Shown here piece after piece: positions 17,039 through 25,718 of a stretch of 64,000 bases of DNA. Position numbers and translations under genes: made by a program. Source of the stretch: an uncultured Eubacteriales bacterium (lineage in GTDB: Bacteria; Bacillota; Clostridia; Oscillospirales; Oscillospiraceae); NCBI GenBank assembly GCA_959602365.1, contig CAUGSS010000001.1:62001-126000 (forward strand), read 5' to 3'. Positions within the stretch are counted from its first letter, which is position 1, and every line of letters begins with the position of its first letter. The notes beneath the pieces were generated by a model. That model was not told where the DNA came from. It was given only the letters and a program-made list of their open reading frames with translations, and searched no databases.

Positions 17039-17842
17039 ATGCAATTCCAACGGATTGGTTTTTTGGGATGTGGAAATATGGGCTCCGCCCTGGCCCGGGC
17101 CGCGGCCCCAAAGGCCGGTGATCTGCTGCTGGCGGATCACGCCCAGGAGAAGGCCCGGGCTCTGGCGGCGGAGCTGGGGGGCGCTGCGGCGGACAACGGA
17201 CAGGTGGCCCGGCAGTGCGACCTGATCTTTTTGGGGGTTAAGCCCCAGATGATGGCGGGCCTGCTCTCGGAGCTGGGGCCCGTTCTCCGGGAGCGGAGCG
17301 ACCGCTTTGTGCTGGTCACCATGGCGGCGGGGCTGAGCATCGCCGCCATCCGGCAGATGGCCGGGGCGGACTGGCCGGTGATCCGGATTATGCCCAACAC
17401 CCCCGCCTCCATCGGGGAGGGGATGATTCTGTACTGCGCCGAGGGCGCCACGGAGGAGGAGGTGTCCGCCTTCACCGGCCTGATGCAGGGGGCGGGCAGC
17501 CTGGACCCCCTGCCCGAGGGCTTGATCGACGCGGGCAGCGCCGTGTCCGGCTGCGGCCCCGCCTTTGTCTACCCCTTCATCGAGGCCCTGGCCGACGGGG
17601 CGGTGGCCTGCGGGCTGCCCAGGGATAAGGCCCAGCACTATGCCGCCCAGACCCTGGTGGGGGCGGCCAAATTGGTGCTGGAGAGCGGCAGCCATCCCGG
17701 CGCGCTGAAGGACGCGGTGTGCTCCCCCGGCGGCTCCACCATTCAGGGGGTGCGGGCCCTGGAGCAGAGCGGTTTCCGCTCCGCTGTCATGGAGGCGGTC
17801 ATCGCCGCCTACCAGAAGACGCTGGATCTGGGCAAGCAGTGA
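17039..17842 (+). CDS. proC: Pyrroline-5-carboxylate reductase
   Basis: 267 residues, the normal length. The Rossmann motif GFLGCGNMGSAL sits at the N-terminus and binds NAD(P)H. VKPQ near residue 67, RIMPNTPASIGEGM near 118 and the C-terminal signature DAVCSPGGSTIQGVRALEQSG are all present. It reduces pyrroline-5-carboxylate to proline, the last step of proline synthesis. It is followed by proB and proA in the same direction, giving all three steps from glutamate. GGGGGAATTTTC precedes the ATG. Confidence 0.96.
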   Translation: MQFQRIGFLGCGNMGSALARAAAPKAGDLLLADHAQEKARALAAELGGAAADNGQVARQCDLIFLGVKPQMMAGLLSELGPVLRERSDRFVLVTMAAGLSIAAIRQMAGADWPVIRIMPNTPASIGEGMILYCAEGATEEEVSAFTGLMQGAGSLDPLPEGLIDAGSAVSGCGPAFVYPFIEALADGAVACGLPRDKAQHYAAQTLVGAAKLVLESGSHPGALKDAVCSPGGSTIQGVRALEQSGFRSAVMEAVIAAYQKTLDLGKQ

Positions 17843-17895
17843 ACGAAAAAAACCGTGTCCTGTGGGGCACGGGAGAGAGAGGAACGCAAACAGCC

Positions 17896-18660
17896 ATGAG
17901 AATTGTCGTCAAAGTGGGCACCTCCACCCTGGCCTATGCCACCGGCCGGCTGAATATCCGCCAAGTGGAAAAGCTGTGCAAGGTGCTCAGTGACCTGAAA
18001 AACGCCGGCCATGAGATCATCCTGGTCTCCTCCGGGGCCATCGGCATGGGGGTGGGCAAGCTGTCCCTGTCCGGCCGGCCCAGCGATATGCCGGGCAAGC
18101 AGGCCGCCGCCGCCGTGGGCCAGTGTGAACTGATGTACACCTATGACAAGCTCTTCGCCGAGTACAGCCATGTGGTGGCCCAGATCCTGCTCACCGGCGA
18201 GGACCTGGAGCACCAGGACCGGAAGGAAAACTTCCAGAACACCCTCTACCGGCTGCTGGAGCTGGGGGCGCTGCCCATTGTCAACGAGAACGACACCATC
18301 GCCACAAAGGAGATCGCCGTGGGGGACAACGACTCCCTGGGGGCCATTGTGGCCGCCTGCTGCAGGGCGGATCTGCTGGTGGTGCTCAGCGATATTGACG
18401 GACTCTACACCGCCAATCCGAAGGAGGATCCCGACGCCGAGATCATCCCGGAGGTGGCCGCCCTGACCCCTGACCTCTACGCCCTGGCCGGGGGGAAGGG
18501 CTCGGAGCTGGCGGTGGGGGGCATGGTGACAAAGCTCCACGCCGCGGAGATCGCCACCACCCAGGGCGTGACCATGATTATCACCAACGGCGCCGCGCCG
18601 GAGCGCCTCTATGATATTGTGGAGGGCAAGCCGGTGGGCACAAAATTTTTGGGGAGGTAA
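17896..18660 (+). CDS. proB: Glutamate 5-kinase without a PUA domain
   Basis: 254 residues from the ATG at 17896 (MRIVVKVGTSTLAYATGRL). The amino-acid kinase fold is clear: KVGTSTL for phosphate binding, VSSGAIGMGVG, NENDTIA, and a C-terminal GGMVTKLHAAEIA. It phosphorylates glutamate as the committed and feedback-inhibited step of proline synthesis. The protein stops after the kinase domain, while many bacterial ProB enzymes are about 370 residues with a C-terminal PUA domain. It starts 53 bp after proC and ends 5 bp before proA. Confidence 0.95.
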   Translation: MRIVVKVGTSTLAYATGRLNIRQVEKLCKVLSDLKNAGHEIILVSSGAIGMGVGKLSLSGRPSDMPGKQAAAAVGQCELMYTYDKLFAEYSHVVAQILLTGEDLEHQDRKENFQNTLYRLLELGALPIVNENDTIATKEIAVGDNDSLGAIVAACCRADLLVVLSDIDGLYTANPKEDPDAEIIPEVAALTPDLYALAGGKGSELAVGGMVTKLHAAEIATTQGVTMIITNGAAPERLYDIVEGKPVGTKFLGR

Positions 18661-18665
18661 GCACT

Positions 18666-19922
18666 ATGACCACACAGGAACTGCTGCAGGGGGCCAAGGC
18701 GGCCAAGGCAAGGCTGGCCGCCCTGTCCACCCAGGAGAAAAACCAGGCGCTGCTGGCCATGGCCCAGGCCCTGGTGGATCAGACCGGCGCGATTCTGGAG
18801 GCCAACGCCCAGGACCTGGCCGCCGCCCGGGGCACCATGTCCGAGGTGATGCTGGACCGGCTGGCCCTGGACGAGGGCCGGATCCAGGGCATGGCCGAGG
18901 GCATCCGCCAGGTGGCGGAGCTGCCCGATCCGGTGGGGAAGATCCTCCGCACCGTGGAGCGGCCCAACGGGCTGGTCATCCAGAAACGGGCGGTGCCCAT
19001 GGGGGTGATCGCCATCATCTATGAGAGCCGTCCCAACGTCACCTCCGACGCGGCGGCCCTGGCCCTGAAGAGCGGCAATGTCTGCGTGCTCCGGGGGGGC
19101 AAGGAGGCCTACCGCTCCGCCCGGGCCATTGTCACTGCCCTGAAGGCGGGGCTGACCGGCCTGGGGCTGCCGGACACCTTTGTCAACCTGGTGGAGGACA
19201 CCACCCGCCAGAGCGCCACCGAGCTGATGCATGCGGTGGGCTATGTGGACCTGCTGATCCCCCGGGGCGGCCCGGGGCTGATCCGCTCCTGTGTGGAAAA
19301 CGCCACGGTACCCTGCATCCAGACCGGCACCGGCATCTGCCACATCTATGTGGACGCGGCGGCGGACGTGGATATGGCGGTGGACATCATCGAGAACGCC
19401 AAGGCCAGCCGCCCCTCGGTGTGCAACGCCGAGGAGGTCTGCCTGGTCCACCGCTCCATCGCCCCGGCCTTTCTGCCCAGGCTTCAGGCCCGGCTGACGG
19501 CAGAGCGGGTGTCCCGGGGCAAGACCCCGGTGGAGCTGCGGCTGGACCCGGACGCGGCGCTGCTCATCCCCGGCACTCCGGCGGGGGAGCAGGACTTTGA
19601 CACGGAATTCCTGGACTATGTGCTGGCCATCAAGCTGGTGGACAGCGTGGAGCAGGCCATGGAGCACATCGCCCTCCACTCCACCGGCCACAGCGAGGCC
19701 ATCGTCACGGACGACCAGGCGGCGGCAGAGCAGTTCCTCACCGGGGTGGACTCGGCAGCGGTTTACCACAACGCCTCCACCCGGTTCACCGACGGGGGCG
19801 AGTTCGGCCTGGGCTGCGAGATGGGCATCTCCACTCAGAAGCTCCACGCCCGGGGCCCCATGGGGCTGGAGGAGCTGTGCAGCTACAAGTATGTCATCCG
19901 GGGCACCGGCCAGATTCGATAA
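18666..19922 (+). CDS. proA: Gamma-glutamyl phosphate reductase
   Basis: 418 residues, full length. Segments LRGGKEAYRSARAIV and EDTTRQSATELMHAVGYVDLLIPRGG, the catalytic Cys region PCIQTGTGICHIYVD and the C-terminal FTDGGEFGLGCEMGIST are typical of ProA. It reduces gamma-glutamyl phosphate to the semialdehyde with NADPH and works directly on the ProB product. AGGTAAGCACT with the ATG overlaps the end of proB's context, consistent with coupling. Confidence 0.96.
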   Translation: MTTQELLQGAKAAKARLAALSTQEKNQALLAMAQALVDQTGAILEANAQDLAAARGTMSEVMLDRLALDEGRIQGMAEGIRQVAELPDPVGKILRTVERPNGLVIQKRAVPMGVIAIIYESRPNVTSDAAALALKSGNVCVLRGGKEAYRSARAIVTALKAGLTGLGLPDTFVNLVEDTTRQSATELMHAVGYVDLLIPRGGPGLIRSCVENATVPCIQTGTGICHIYVDAAADVDMAVDIIENAKASRPSVCNAEEVCLVHRSIAPAFLPRLQARLTAERVSRGKTPVELRLDPDAALLIPGTPAGEQDFDTEFLDYVLAIKLVDSVEQAMEHIALHSTGHSEAIVTDDQAAAEQFLTGVDSAAVYHNASTRFTDGGEFGLGCEMGISTQKLHARGPMGLEELCSYKYVIRGTGQIR

Positions 19923-19932
19923 GGCAAAAAAA

Positions 19933-19980
19933 CGGCGCGGGCCGCGATCTTTTGACAGATCGCGGCCCGCGTCGTTTTTG
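19933..19980 (+). terminator. Terminator of proCBA
   Basis: An 18-bp stem (ACGGCGCGGGCCGCGATC, with its near-perfect complement) around TTTTGACA, ending in TTTTT. It also lies at the end of the convergent minus-strand gene. Confidence 0.93.
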
Positions 19981-19996
19981 TGAGGCAGGGCGGGCG

Positions 19997-21319
19997 CTAT
20001 CCCGCAAAGACGACGGGATCCACGAAGGACTCCACGAAGGAGAAATCCCGGCCATTTTCAGAGCTGTAAAGCAATTTAACTTGCTTGCCGTCCTGGGTCA
20101 GGTCGCCGTCGTCTCCCTGGCCCACCACCATATAGCGCACCCCATCCTGATCGTACATCTCATCCAGGGTGTCAAAGGGGAAGGTGTCTCCGATCATATA
20201 ATCGGCCACCTCCGGGAAGGTGAGCATGGAATAGCGCTCGCCGCCGTCAAAGGTAGCGAAGAAGTTGTTGCTGTAATAGCGCTCCTGAGTGGAGCCGTCC
20301 CCGTTGGTGACCAGCTCGGACGTGGTGGTGCCCGAGTAATAGCCCACCCCGTCCTCCGGCCAGTAGGCGCAGGTGTAACTCCGGGCGTGGGAGGGGAGGG
20401 GGACGCTCTCCCAGTTCACCAGGTCGCTGGAGAAGCAGGTCTGGTAGTAGTCGCTGCCCAGCGTCCGGTCGGCGGCAAAGGTGGCGTAGATGCCGCGCTC
20501 CGTCTGGGATAGGAAGGAGTTGGCCTTGTAGCCGTAGCCGATGAAATTCTGCTGCCAGCCCTGGCCCTGATCCTGGCTGAAATAGAGGTAGGCCCTGGGG
20601 GAGACAGGGTCATCGTCATAGACCAGGAAGGCCGTCAGCTCCGGGGTGATGATGTAGCTGTTCCGGCTCAGCTGTTCCTGGGCGCTGCCGTTGGCCAGGC
20701 GGCACACCGCCTCGTAGCCGTCGGGCACCTCGATATAGCTGGCGCCCTGGTCGTAGGTGACATACAGGTGTTCCTCCCGGATCAGATAGGGGAGTCCCGC
20801 ATAGGTCTCCGGGTCGAAGTGTACCGTCTCCGGCTGCTCCCGCTCCGCCTGGATCTCCGGGTCGTACATGAGCTGCCAGGCCGCCGGGCGCATGGCCTCG
20901 GTGATGTGCCAGCTGTCGCCCGCCTGTTCCCAGCGGACCACCATCTGACCGCCGTAGTCCCGCCCGCCGGCCTCCAGGGCGTAGGCGTCAAAGTCGTCGG
21001 CAAATCTGGGATGCCGCAGCAGCGTGCGGAACTGATAGCTGATCTGGACAAAGTTGTCGCCCAGATCCTCTGTGCTCTCTACCTCCATATCCCGAATCTG
21101 CCAGGAGAAGGGGATCCCCCAGCCCCGAAGCCCCTCGGCATAGTCCATCAGCCATGCCTCGGTGAGCTCGGTGAGGGTTCCGCCGGTGTCCTCCGCCCTG
21201 CTGCCCACCACCTGGTGGGGTTCAAATCCGCTCCAGCTGGCCACCAGGACCAGCGCTGCGGCCGCCAGAGCCAGTACGCAGGCGCCCAGGGCGATCAGCG
21301 GGATTTTAACAGCCTTCAC
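19997..21319 (-). CDS. Membrane-anchored exported protein of unknown function
   Basis: 440 residues from a GTG at 21319, preceded by GGGGGAGACGGGC; the start overlaps the end of the molybdopterin enzyme gene by 14 bp. One N-terminal transmembrane helix (residues about 6-27, IPLIALGACVLALAAAALVLVA) is followed by an acidic, aromatic-rich extracellular region. Repeated strand-like segments such as YLYFSQDQGQGW and LLYSSENGRDFSFV recall BNR/sialidase-type beta-propeller blades. I recognise no catalytic motif. The overlap with the oxidoreductase gene suggests co-expression. Confidence 0.6.
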   Translation of the reverse strand: MKAVKIPLIALGACVLALAAAALVLVASWSGFEPHQVVGSRAEDTGGTLTELTEAWLMDYAEGLRGWGIPFSWQIRDMEVESTEDLGDNFVQISYQFRTLLRHPRFADDFDAYALEAGGRDYGGQMVVRWEQAGDSWHITEAMRPAAWQLMYDPEIQAEREQPETVHFDPETYAGLPYLIREEHLYVTYDQGASYIEVPDGYEAVCRLANGSAQEQLSRNSYIITPELTAFLVYDDDPVSPRAYLYFSQDQGQGWQQNFIGYGYKANSFLSQTERGIYATFAADRTLGSDYYQTCFSSDLVNWESVPLPSHARSYTCAYWPEDGVGYYSGTTTSELVTNGDGSTQERYYSNNFFATFDGGERYSMLTFPEVADYMIGDTFPFDTLDEMYDQDGVRYMVVGQGDDGDLTQDGKQVKLLYSSENGRDFSFVESFVDPVVFAG

Positions 21320-23477
21320 CGCCCGTCTCCCCCTCCATCCACCGGTGATAGCGCTCCTCAATGGTACACGAGGGGTTGGGATAGACTTTGCACAGCAGGG
21401 CCCGAAGCTGATAGGACCCCATAAAGCGGTCGTGGGGCGGAGCGGCGCAGGTGAGGATATTGGCGTTGGACTCCTCCCAGCCGTAGCCCGGCGCCCCGGC
21501 CTCCGGGTACCACCAGCCGAAGTCGCAGCTCACCACCCGGGGGTCCATCTCCGGCTCCAGTTTGGCCTTCTGGGTGATCCGGCCCCGCTGGTTTTCAATC
21601 CAGACCCAGTCCCCCTCGGCAATGCCGTAGTTCCGGGCGGTGTCCGGGTGCATCCGCACCAGAGGAAAGGGCTCCCGGCGGCGCAGGGATTTGATCTGCC
21701 GGTTGTTGGAGATGAAGAAGGACTGCTGCCGGCCGCCGGTGGTCAGGATCAGCGGGTATTGCTGTGCCAGCTCGGGATTGCTCACCGGGGACTCGGGAGG
21801 CTCCTGCCAGGAGGGCAGAGGATCCGCCCCCACCCGGGCCATCTCGGTGGACCAGAGTTCGAATTTGCCGGTGGGCGTGTGGAAGCCCTCCCGCTTGTAG
21901 TTGTAGTAGGTGCGCTGAGGGGCCAGATACCCCTGTTTCCGCAGGTCGTCCAGGGAGAAATCCCGGTACTCGGGGCGGCGGCGGGCCAGCTCCTCCATTT
22001 GCGCCTCCATCATGGAGCGCTGGTCGGTGAAGCCGTAATTCCAACCCGCGCGTCTGCACAGCTCGATGATGAATTCCTCGTCTGTTTTACACTCCCCCAC
22101 CTGGACGCACTTCTGCTGGGAGAGCAGCACCTGATCCCCAAATTCCGGCATGGCGAACACGCAGTCCACCTCAGGCCACAGGGCGGCCGGCAGCACCACG
22201 TCCGCCAGCTCCGCAGTGGGGTTCATGAAGAGGTCCATGTAGACCAGAAAGTCCAGCGCTCGCAGGCACTCGTAGCTGTGCCGGGCGTCGGCCATGGAGA
22301 GCAGGGTGTTGTTGGCGTGAATGAACATGCCCCGGATTTTATAGGGCTTGCCGGTGCGGATGGCCTCCAGCACCAGATAGGGGTGGGCCATGGTGTCCCG
22401 CTTCAGGAAGGGCAGCCCACCGGTCAGCGCCTTGTCCAGCCGCTCCTGGGGAATCTGGTTGCAGGGGGGCAGCCCGGCGGGGGCGATCTCCATGCTCTCC
22501 ACAAAGCCGCCGGGCACGTCGTAGTTGCCGGTGAGGGCGGGGATCATGAAGATGGCCCGGCAGGTGTCCATGGCGTTGACGCTCTGCTCAAAGGCGCAGC
22601 CCTGCTCCAGCCCCAGGGGCTTGGTGGTGCCGATCCACCGGGCGGCGGCCAAAATCTGCTCCGCCGGGATGCCGGTGATGGCGGAAACTCTGTCAAGTGG
22701 ATACTCCTTACACCGCTCCCGCAGCTGGTCAAAGCCGTAGGTATACTGCGCTGCAAAGTCGTGGTCATAGAGATCCTCGGAAAACAGCAGATTCAGGATG
22801 CCCAGGGCCAGGGCGCCGTCGGTGCCCGGCCGGACCCGCAGCCAGAGCTTGGCCTGCTTGGCCAGCTCGGTGGGTTTGGGGTCAATGACCACAATGGGGA
22901 TCCCCTCCCGGACCGCGTCCTTGATGAACCACTGCAGCTCCCCGTCGGCGCCGCTGATGGCCGGATTGGCCCCCCAGACCAGAATGCCGCCGGGACGTTT
23001 GGGCCCATAATAGTCCACTCCGGCAAAGAGTCCGGCGGTCATGATCGCGGCGGTGCGCCGGGGGCCGAGACAGATAGGGGCTCCGGCGGAGCTGAAGTTC
23101 GGCGTGCCGATGGCGTTGCCCAGCCGGAAGAAGTAGGGCAGGTGGTGCCGCCCGGTGCCGGTCAGAGAGGAAATGCACTCCGGGCCATACTGCCGGATCA
23201 GTTCATTCATTTTTTCGGCGATCAGCTCATAGGCCTGGTCCCAGGTGATGCGTTCCCATTGACCGCTGCCCCGGGGGCCGATCCTCCGGCGGGGATAGGT
23301 CAGCCGGTCCGGGTGATACATCTGCTCAATAATGGACATGCCTTTGACGCAGCCCCGGCCTCTGTTGAGCGGGCCGTCCTTGGCAGGGCGGGCCTGGACG
23401 ACCGTTCCGTCCTCCACCGTGATGTCGAACAGGCAGCCGCCGTGGCAGCCCCGGCAGGCAGTTTTGTAAACCTTCAT
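21306..23477 (-). CDS. Molybdopterin-dependent oxidoreductase (DMSO reductase family), substrate unknown
   Basis: 723 residues. The N-terminus has the four Cys of a 4Fe-4S cluster (Cys8, Cys11, Cys15, Cys43: ACRGCHGGC ... GRGCVKG). The molybdopterin domain follows, with WGANPAIS and VIDPKPTELAKQA. Cys136 in GAPICLGPR is at the place of the metal ligand. The C-terminal dinucleotide-binding domain shows RMHPDTARNYGIAEGDWVWIEN. No twin-arginine signal is present, so the enzyme is probably cytoplasmic. No iron-sulfur partner or membrane anchor gene is next to it, unlike formate dehydrogenases and DMSO reductases. The only tightly linked gene is the exported protein downstream. Confidence 0.85.
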   Translation of the reverse strand: MKVYKTACRGCHGGCLFDITVEDGTVVQARPAKDGPLNRGRGCVKGMSIIEQMYHPDRLTYPRRRIGPRGSGQWERITWDQAYELIAEKMNELIRQYGPECISSLTGTGRHHLPYFFRLGNAIGTPNFSSAGAPICLGPRRTAAIMTAGLFAGVDYYGPKRPGGILVWGANPAISGADGELQWFIKDAVREGIPIVVIDPKPTELAKQAKLWLRVRPGTDGALALGILNLLFSEDLYDHDFAAQYTYGFDQLRERCKEYPLDRVSAITGIPAEQILAAARWIGTTKPLGLEQGCAFEQSVNAMDTCRAIFMIPALTGNYDVPGGFVESMEIAPAGLPPCNQIPQERLDKALTGGLPFLKRDTMAHPYLVLEAIRTGKPYKIRGMFIHANNTLLSMADARHSYECLRALDFLVYMDLFMNPTAELADVVLPAALWPEVDCVFAMPEFGDQVLLSQQKCVQVGECKTDEEFIIELCRRAGWNYGFTDQRSMMEAQMEELARRRPEYRDFSLDDLRKQGYLAPQRTYYNYKREGFHTPTGKFELWSTEMARVGADPLPSWQEPPESPVSNPELAQQYPLILTTGGRQQSFFISNNRQIKSLRRREPFPLVRMHPDTARNYGIAEGDWVWIENQRGRITQKAKLEPEMDPRVVSCDFGWWYPEAGAPGYGWEESNANILTCAAPPHDRFMGSYQLRALLCKVYPNPSCTIEERYHRWMEGETGGEGC

Positions 23478-23541
23478 TCCTTGTCACCTTCTTCAGCGGC
23501 AAAATCGCCTCCCACCAGGGGAGACGGTCTTTTCAGTCCTG

Positions 23542-23988
23542 TCACAGCTGCATCAGTGCGCAGCCCACGGCGATGCCCAGGGCGGCGCCGCAGACCACCT
23601 GCAGCGGAGTGTGCCCCACCAGCTCTTTGAATTTCTTTTCCGGGGAGATGGGCTTGCCCATGTCCTCAAAGATGCGCAGGATGTCGTTGATGACTTTGCC
23701 CTGGTCGCCGGTCTCCCGCCGCACTCCCATGGCGTCGTACATGACGATAAAGGCCAGAATGCAGCACACCCCAAAGAGCGGGCTGGCCACGCCGCAGTCA
23801 AAGGCCACAGCCGCCGCCAGGGCGCAGACGGTGGCGGAATGAGAGGAGGGCATGCCGCCGCTGCTGAACACCACGTTCAGGGGGAGCGTGCGGTTCATCA
23901 CCAGACAGATGATACATTTGATCAGCTGGGCCGCCAGCCAGGCCGAGGCCGCGCAGATCAGCTCTTTATTGAGAGAGTCCCAAAACAC
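23542..23988 (-). CDS. DUF212 / divergent PAP2-family membrane protein
   Basis: 148 residues from a GTG at 23988. GGAGG lies 8 nt upstream of this codon and the protein then opens FWDSLNKELICAASAWLAAQLIK, as in the family; an earlier frame start has no ribosome site. Hydrophobic helices and the motif GGMPSSHSATVCAL (Ser-His of acid phosphatase/PAP2 relatives) are visible, with a C-terminal GHTPLQVVCGA. The physiological substrate of this family is not established to my knowledge. Confidence 0.85.
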   Translation of the reverse strand: MFWDSLNKELICAASAWLAAQLIKCIICLVMNRTLPLNVVFSSGGMPSSHSATVCALAAAVAFDCGVASPLFGVCCILAFIVMYDAMGVRRETGDQGKVINDILRIFEDMGKPISPEKKFKELVGHTPLQVVCGAALGIAVGCALMQL

Positions 23989-24036
23989 AGGTTTTTCCTC
24001 CGGTTGTTCGTAGGATTGCGGCAAGATGCCTCTCTT

Positions 24037-24065
24037 ATTATACCGGACAGACCGGGAAAAGCCAA
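24037..24065 (-). promoter_or_regulatory. Promoter of the DUF212 gene
   Basis: Minus strand: TTGGCT (24060-24065), 17 bp, TATAAT (24037-24042), about 45 bp before the GTG start. Confidence 0.75.
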
Positions 24066-24111
24066 TAAAAAAGTGTTTCAAAGGGAAAAGACTTTTTTAA
24101 TTTTGGGTTGC

Positions 24112-24140
24112 TTGCCCTTCTGGCGGATCCGTGGTATGAT
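24112..24140 (+). promoter_or_regulatory. Promoter of the unknown gene at 24198
   Basis: TTGCCC (24112-24117), 17 bp, TATGAT (24135-24140), divergent from the DUF212 promoter. Confidence 0.65.
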
Positions 24141-24197
24141 AGCCCGGACAGAAAACGCCGCGTCCCGGCGGGGGAGACGGTGCGAGAGGTGACAAAT

Positions 24198-24782
24198 GTG
24201 AACGCTTTACACTCCAGACAGGTGGATAAGTCCAGCGCCGACTTTCATCGGAAGAGCTACCGTTTTTTTGCGGAGTTTATGGACAGGAGCCGGTTTGGTT
24301 CCGTCATGTTGCTGCTGCGGCAAAAGGACATTGCAGACGCCTCTGCCCGCCGCCGGGCGGGACTGGATGTGGTGGACATCTTCAGCATTGGCACGGATCC
24401 GGCGGATCCGCAGACGCTGCACATTCACACCCTGCACAGCGGCGATCACACCGTGGTGCTGGATCACACTTATATGTACTGGGCCCAGCTGGTCACTTTG
24501 CGGGATTTTTTGGAGCGGCACTATGGGCTGCGCATTGCCGGACTCAACCTGCCCCAGAAGGAAAACGGCCTGCTGGCCTGTGTGGAGCTCTCCGGAGCCC
24601 ATATGGCGAAGCTGAACGACCGGTTCGTGACCTGGACCTTTCGCATCAAGGCCCGGGGCAAGCACCGCTGCCCGGAGGAGACCGGAGGCGCTCCGGCGGA
24701 GAGCGTAGTTGCCCTGGGCGAGCTGGGGGGCGTAGCCTGCCCCTATTGCCTGGCGGAAGAGCTGAACCTGAATTTAGAGTGA
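24198..24782 (+). CDS. Protein of unknown function with a C-terminal CxxC
   Basis: 194 residues from a GTG at 24198, preceded by GAGAGGTGAC. I do not recognise a family. The protein is soluble and looks like one mixed alpha/beta domain (VMLLLRQKDIADASARR, LHIHTLHSGDHTVVLDHT), with a basic stretch RIKARGKHRC and a C-terminal CPYC near residue 183 that could bind metal. It has its own promoter and terminator, so it is probably monocistronic. Confidence 0.7.
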   Translation: MNALHSRQVDKSSADFHRKSYRFFAEFMDRSRFGSVMLLLRQKDIADASARRRAGLDVVDIFSIGTDPADPQTLHIHTLHSGDHTVVLDHTYMYWAQLVTLRDFLERHYGLRIAGLNLPQKENGLLACVELSGAHMAKLNDRFVTWTFRIKARGKHRCPEETGGAPAESVVALGELGGVACPYCLAEELNLNLE

Positions 24783-24801
24783 GCGCCGTGGAACAGAAAA
24801 T

Positions 24802-24836
24802 CGGGGCCGCCCTGTACTGGGGCGGCCCCGGTTTTT
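24802..24836. terminator. Bidirectional terminator
   Basis: CGGGGCCGCCC pairs with GGCGGCCCCG around 8 nt; GTTTTT follows on the plus strand and ATTTTC on the minus strand. It separates two convergent genes. Confidence 0.9.
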
Positions 24837-24840
24837 CAGC

Positions 24841-25713
24841 CTATTCGAAGGTGGTGCGGAAGGAGAGGGTTTTGCTCTCGCCCGGCGAGAGCAGCACAAT
24901 GCCCGGTTTGTCCTCCAGCCGCCGGCCCATAAAATGGCCGTCGGGCAGGGTGGACCAGGGCTCAATGCAGATATAGTTGGTAGGTACCCCCTTCTGGGCG
25001 GTCCAGATGCCCAGATAGGGGAAGTCGTCGAACTCCACCGTCACCCGGCGCTCACTCTTCCGGCTGACCAGGGCGGCCTTTCGGACGGGCAGCCCTTCCA
25101 GCACGATGGTGTCCAGCCCCACCTCCTGGGGCAGCTTGGTGAGCAGCCCCTTCTCCAGGGGGATATTTCCCTTGGGCAGGTTCAGCATTCCGTTTTCATC
25201 CATGGCGAAGGGCTCCAGGTGGTCCAGCCCCTCAAAGGCGATGGCGTAATCCGCCATGGTCTCCCCGGGAATCAGCGTGGTGCGGTAGGCGTCGTGGCCG
25301 CCCAGCTCAAAGGGCATCACCCGGTGGGAGCGGTTGGTGACCCGATGGCGCTTGATCAGGGTGTTCTCCTCCAGCTCAAACTCCACTTCTAGTGTAAAGT
25401 GAAAAGGATAGACAGCATAGGTGTCCTGGTCGTCCTGGGTGCGGTAGCAGACCCGGGTGGGGGTGAGCTCTGAGCGCTGGAAGACCCGGTCCCGGCAAAA
25501 GCCGTGCATAGGGGCGGAAATGGCCTGGCCCTCCAGCTCATATTGCTGATGTTCCAGCCTTCCGATGAAAGGGAAGAGCAGCGGGGCGTGACGCCCCCAA
25601 ATGGCGGGATCGCCGCCCCAGATGCGTTCCAGCCCGTCCAGCTGAAGGCTGTAAAGCTCAGCCCCTTTCGGGTTGATTTCCGCGGATAGAATGCCATTTT
25701 CCAAATAATCCAT
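24841..25713 (-). CDS. Aldose 1-epimerase family protein (LacX-like)
   Basis: 290 residues from the ATG at 25713, placed 7 nt after GAGAGGTGA; a GTG at 25722 overlapping the previous stop is an alternative. The galactose-mutarotase fold shows through WGRHAPLLFPFIGRL, PMHGFCRDRVF, RVTNRSHRVMPFELGGHDAYR and CIEPWSTLPDGH. Such proteins interconvert sugar anomers or act on phosphosugars; the substrate is unknown here. The start overlaps or abuts the end of the GTPase-NYN fusion, so they are likely co-transcribed. Confidence 0.88.
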   Translation of the reverse strand: MDYLENGILSAEINPKGAELYSLQLDGLERIWGGDPAIWGRHAPLLFPFIGRLEHQQYELEGQAISAPMHGFCRDRVFQRSELTPTRVCYRTQDDQDTYAVYPFHFTLEVEFELEENTLIKRHRVTNRSHRVMPFELGGHDAYRTTLIPGETMADYAIAFEGLDHLEPFAMDENGMLNLPKGNIPLEKGLLTKLPQEVGLDTIVLEGLPVRKAALVSRKSERRVTVEFDDFPYLGIWTAQKGVPTNYICIEPWSTLPDGHFMGRRLEDKPGIVLLSPGESKTLSFRTTFE

Positions 25714-25718
25714 CTCAA

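Noticed and set aside
21162..23630. 822-codon plus-strand frame
   Set aside because: It is antisense to the molybdopterin enzyme, low in recognisable motifs and rich in Gly/His/Gln/Val, as expected of a shadow frame.
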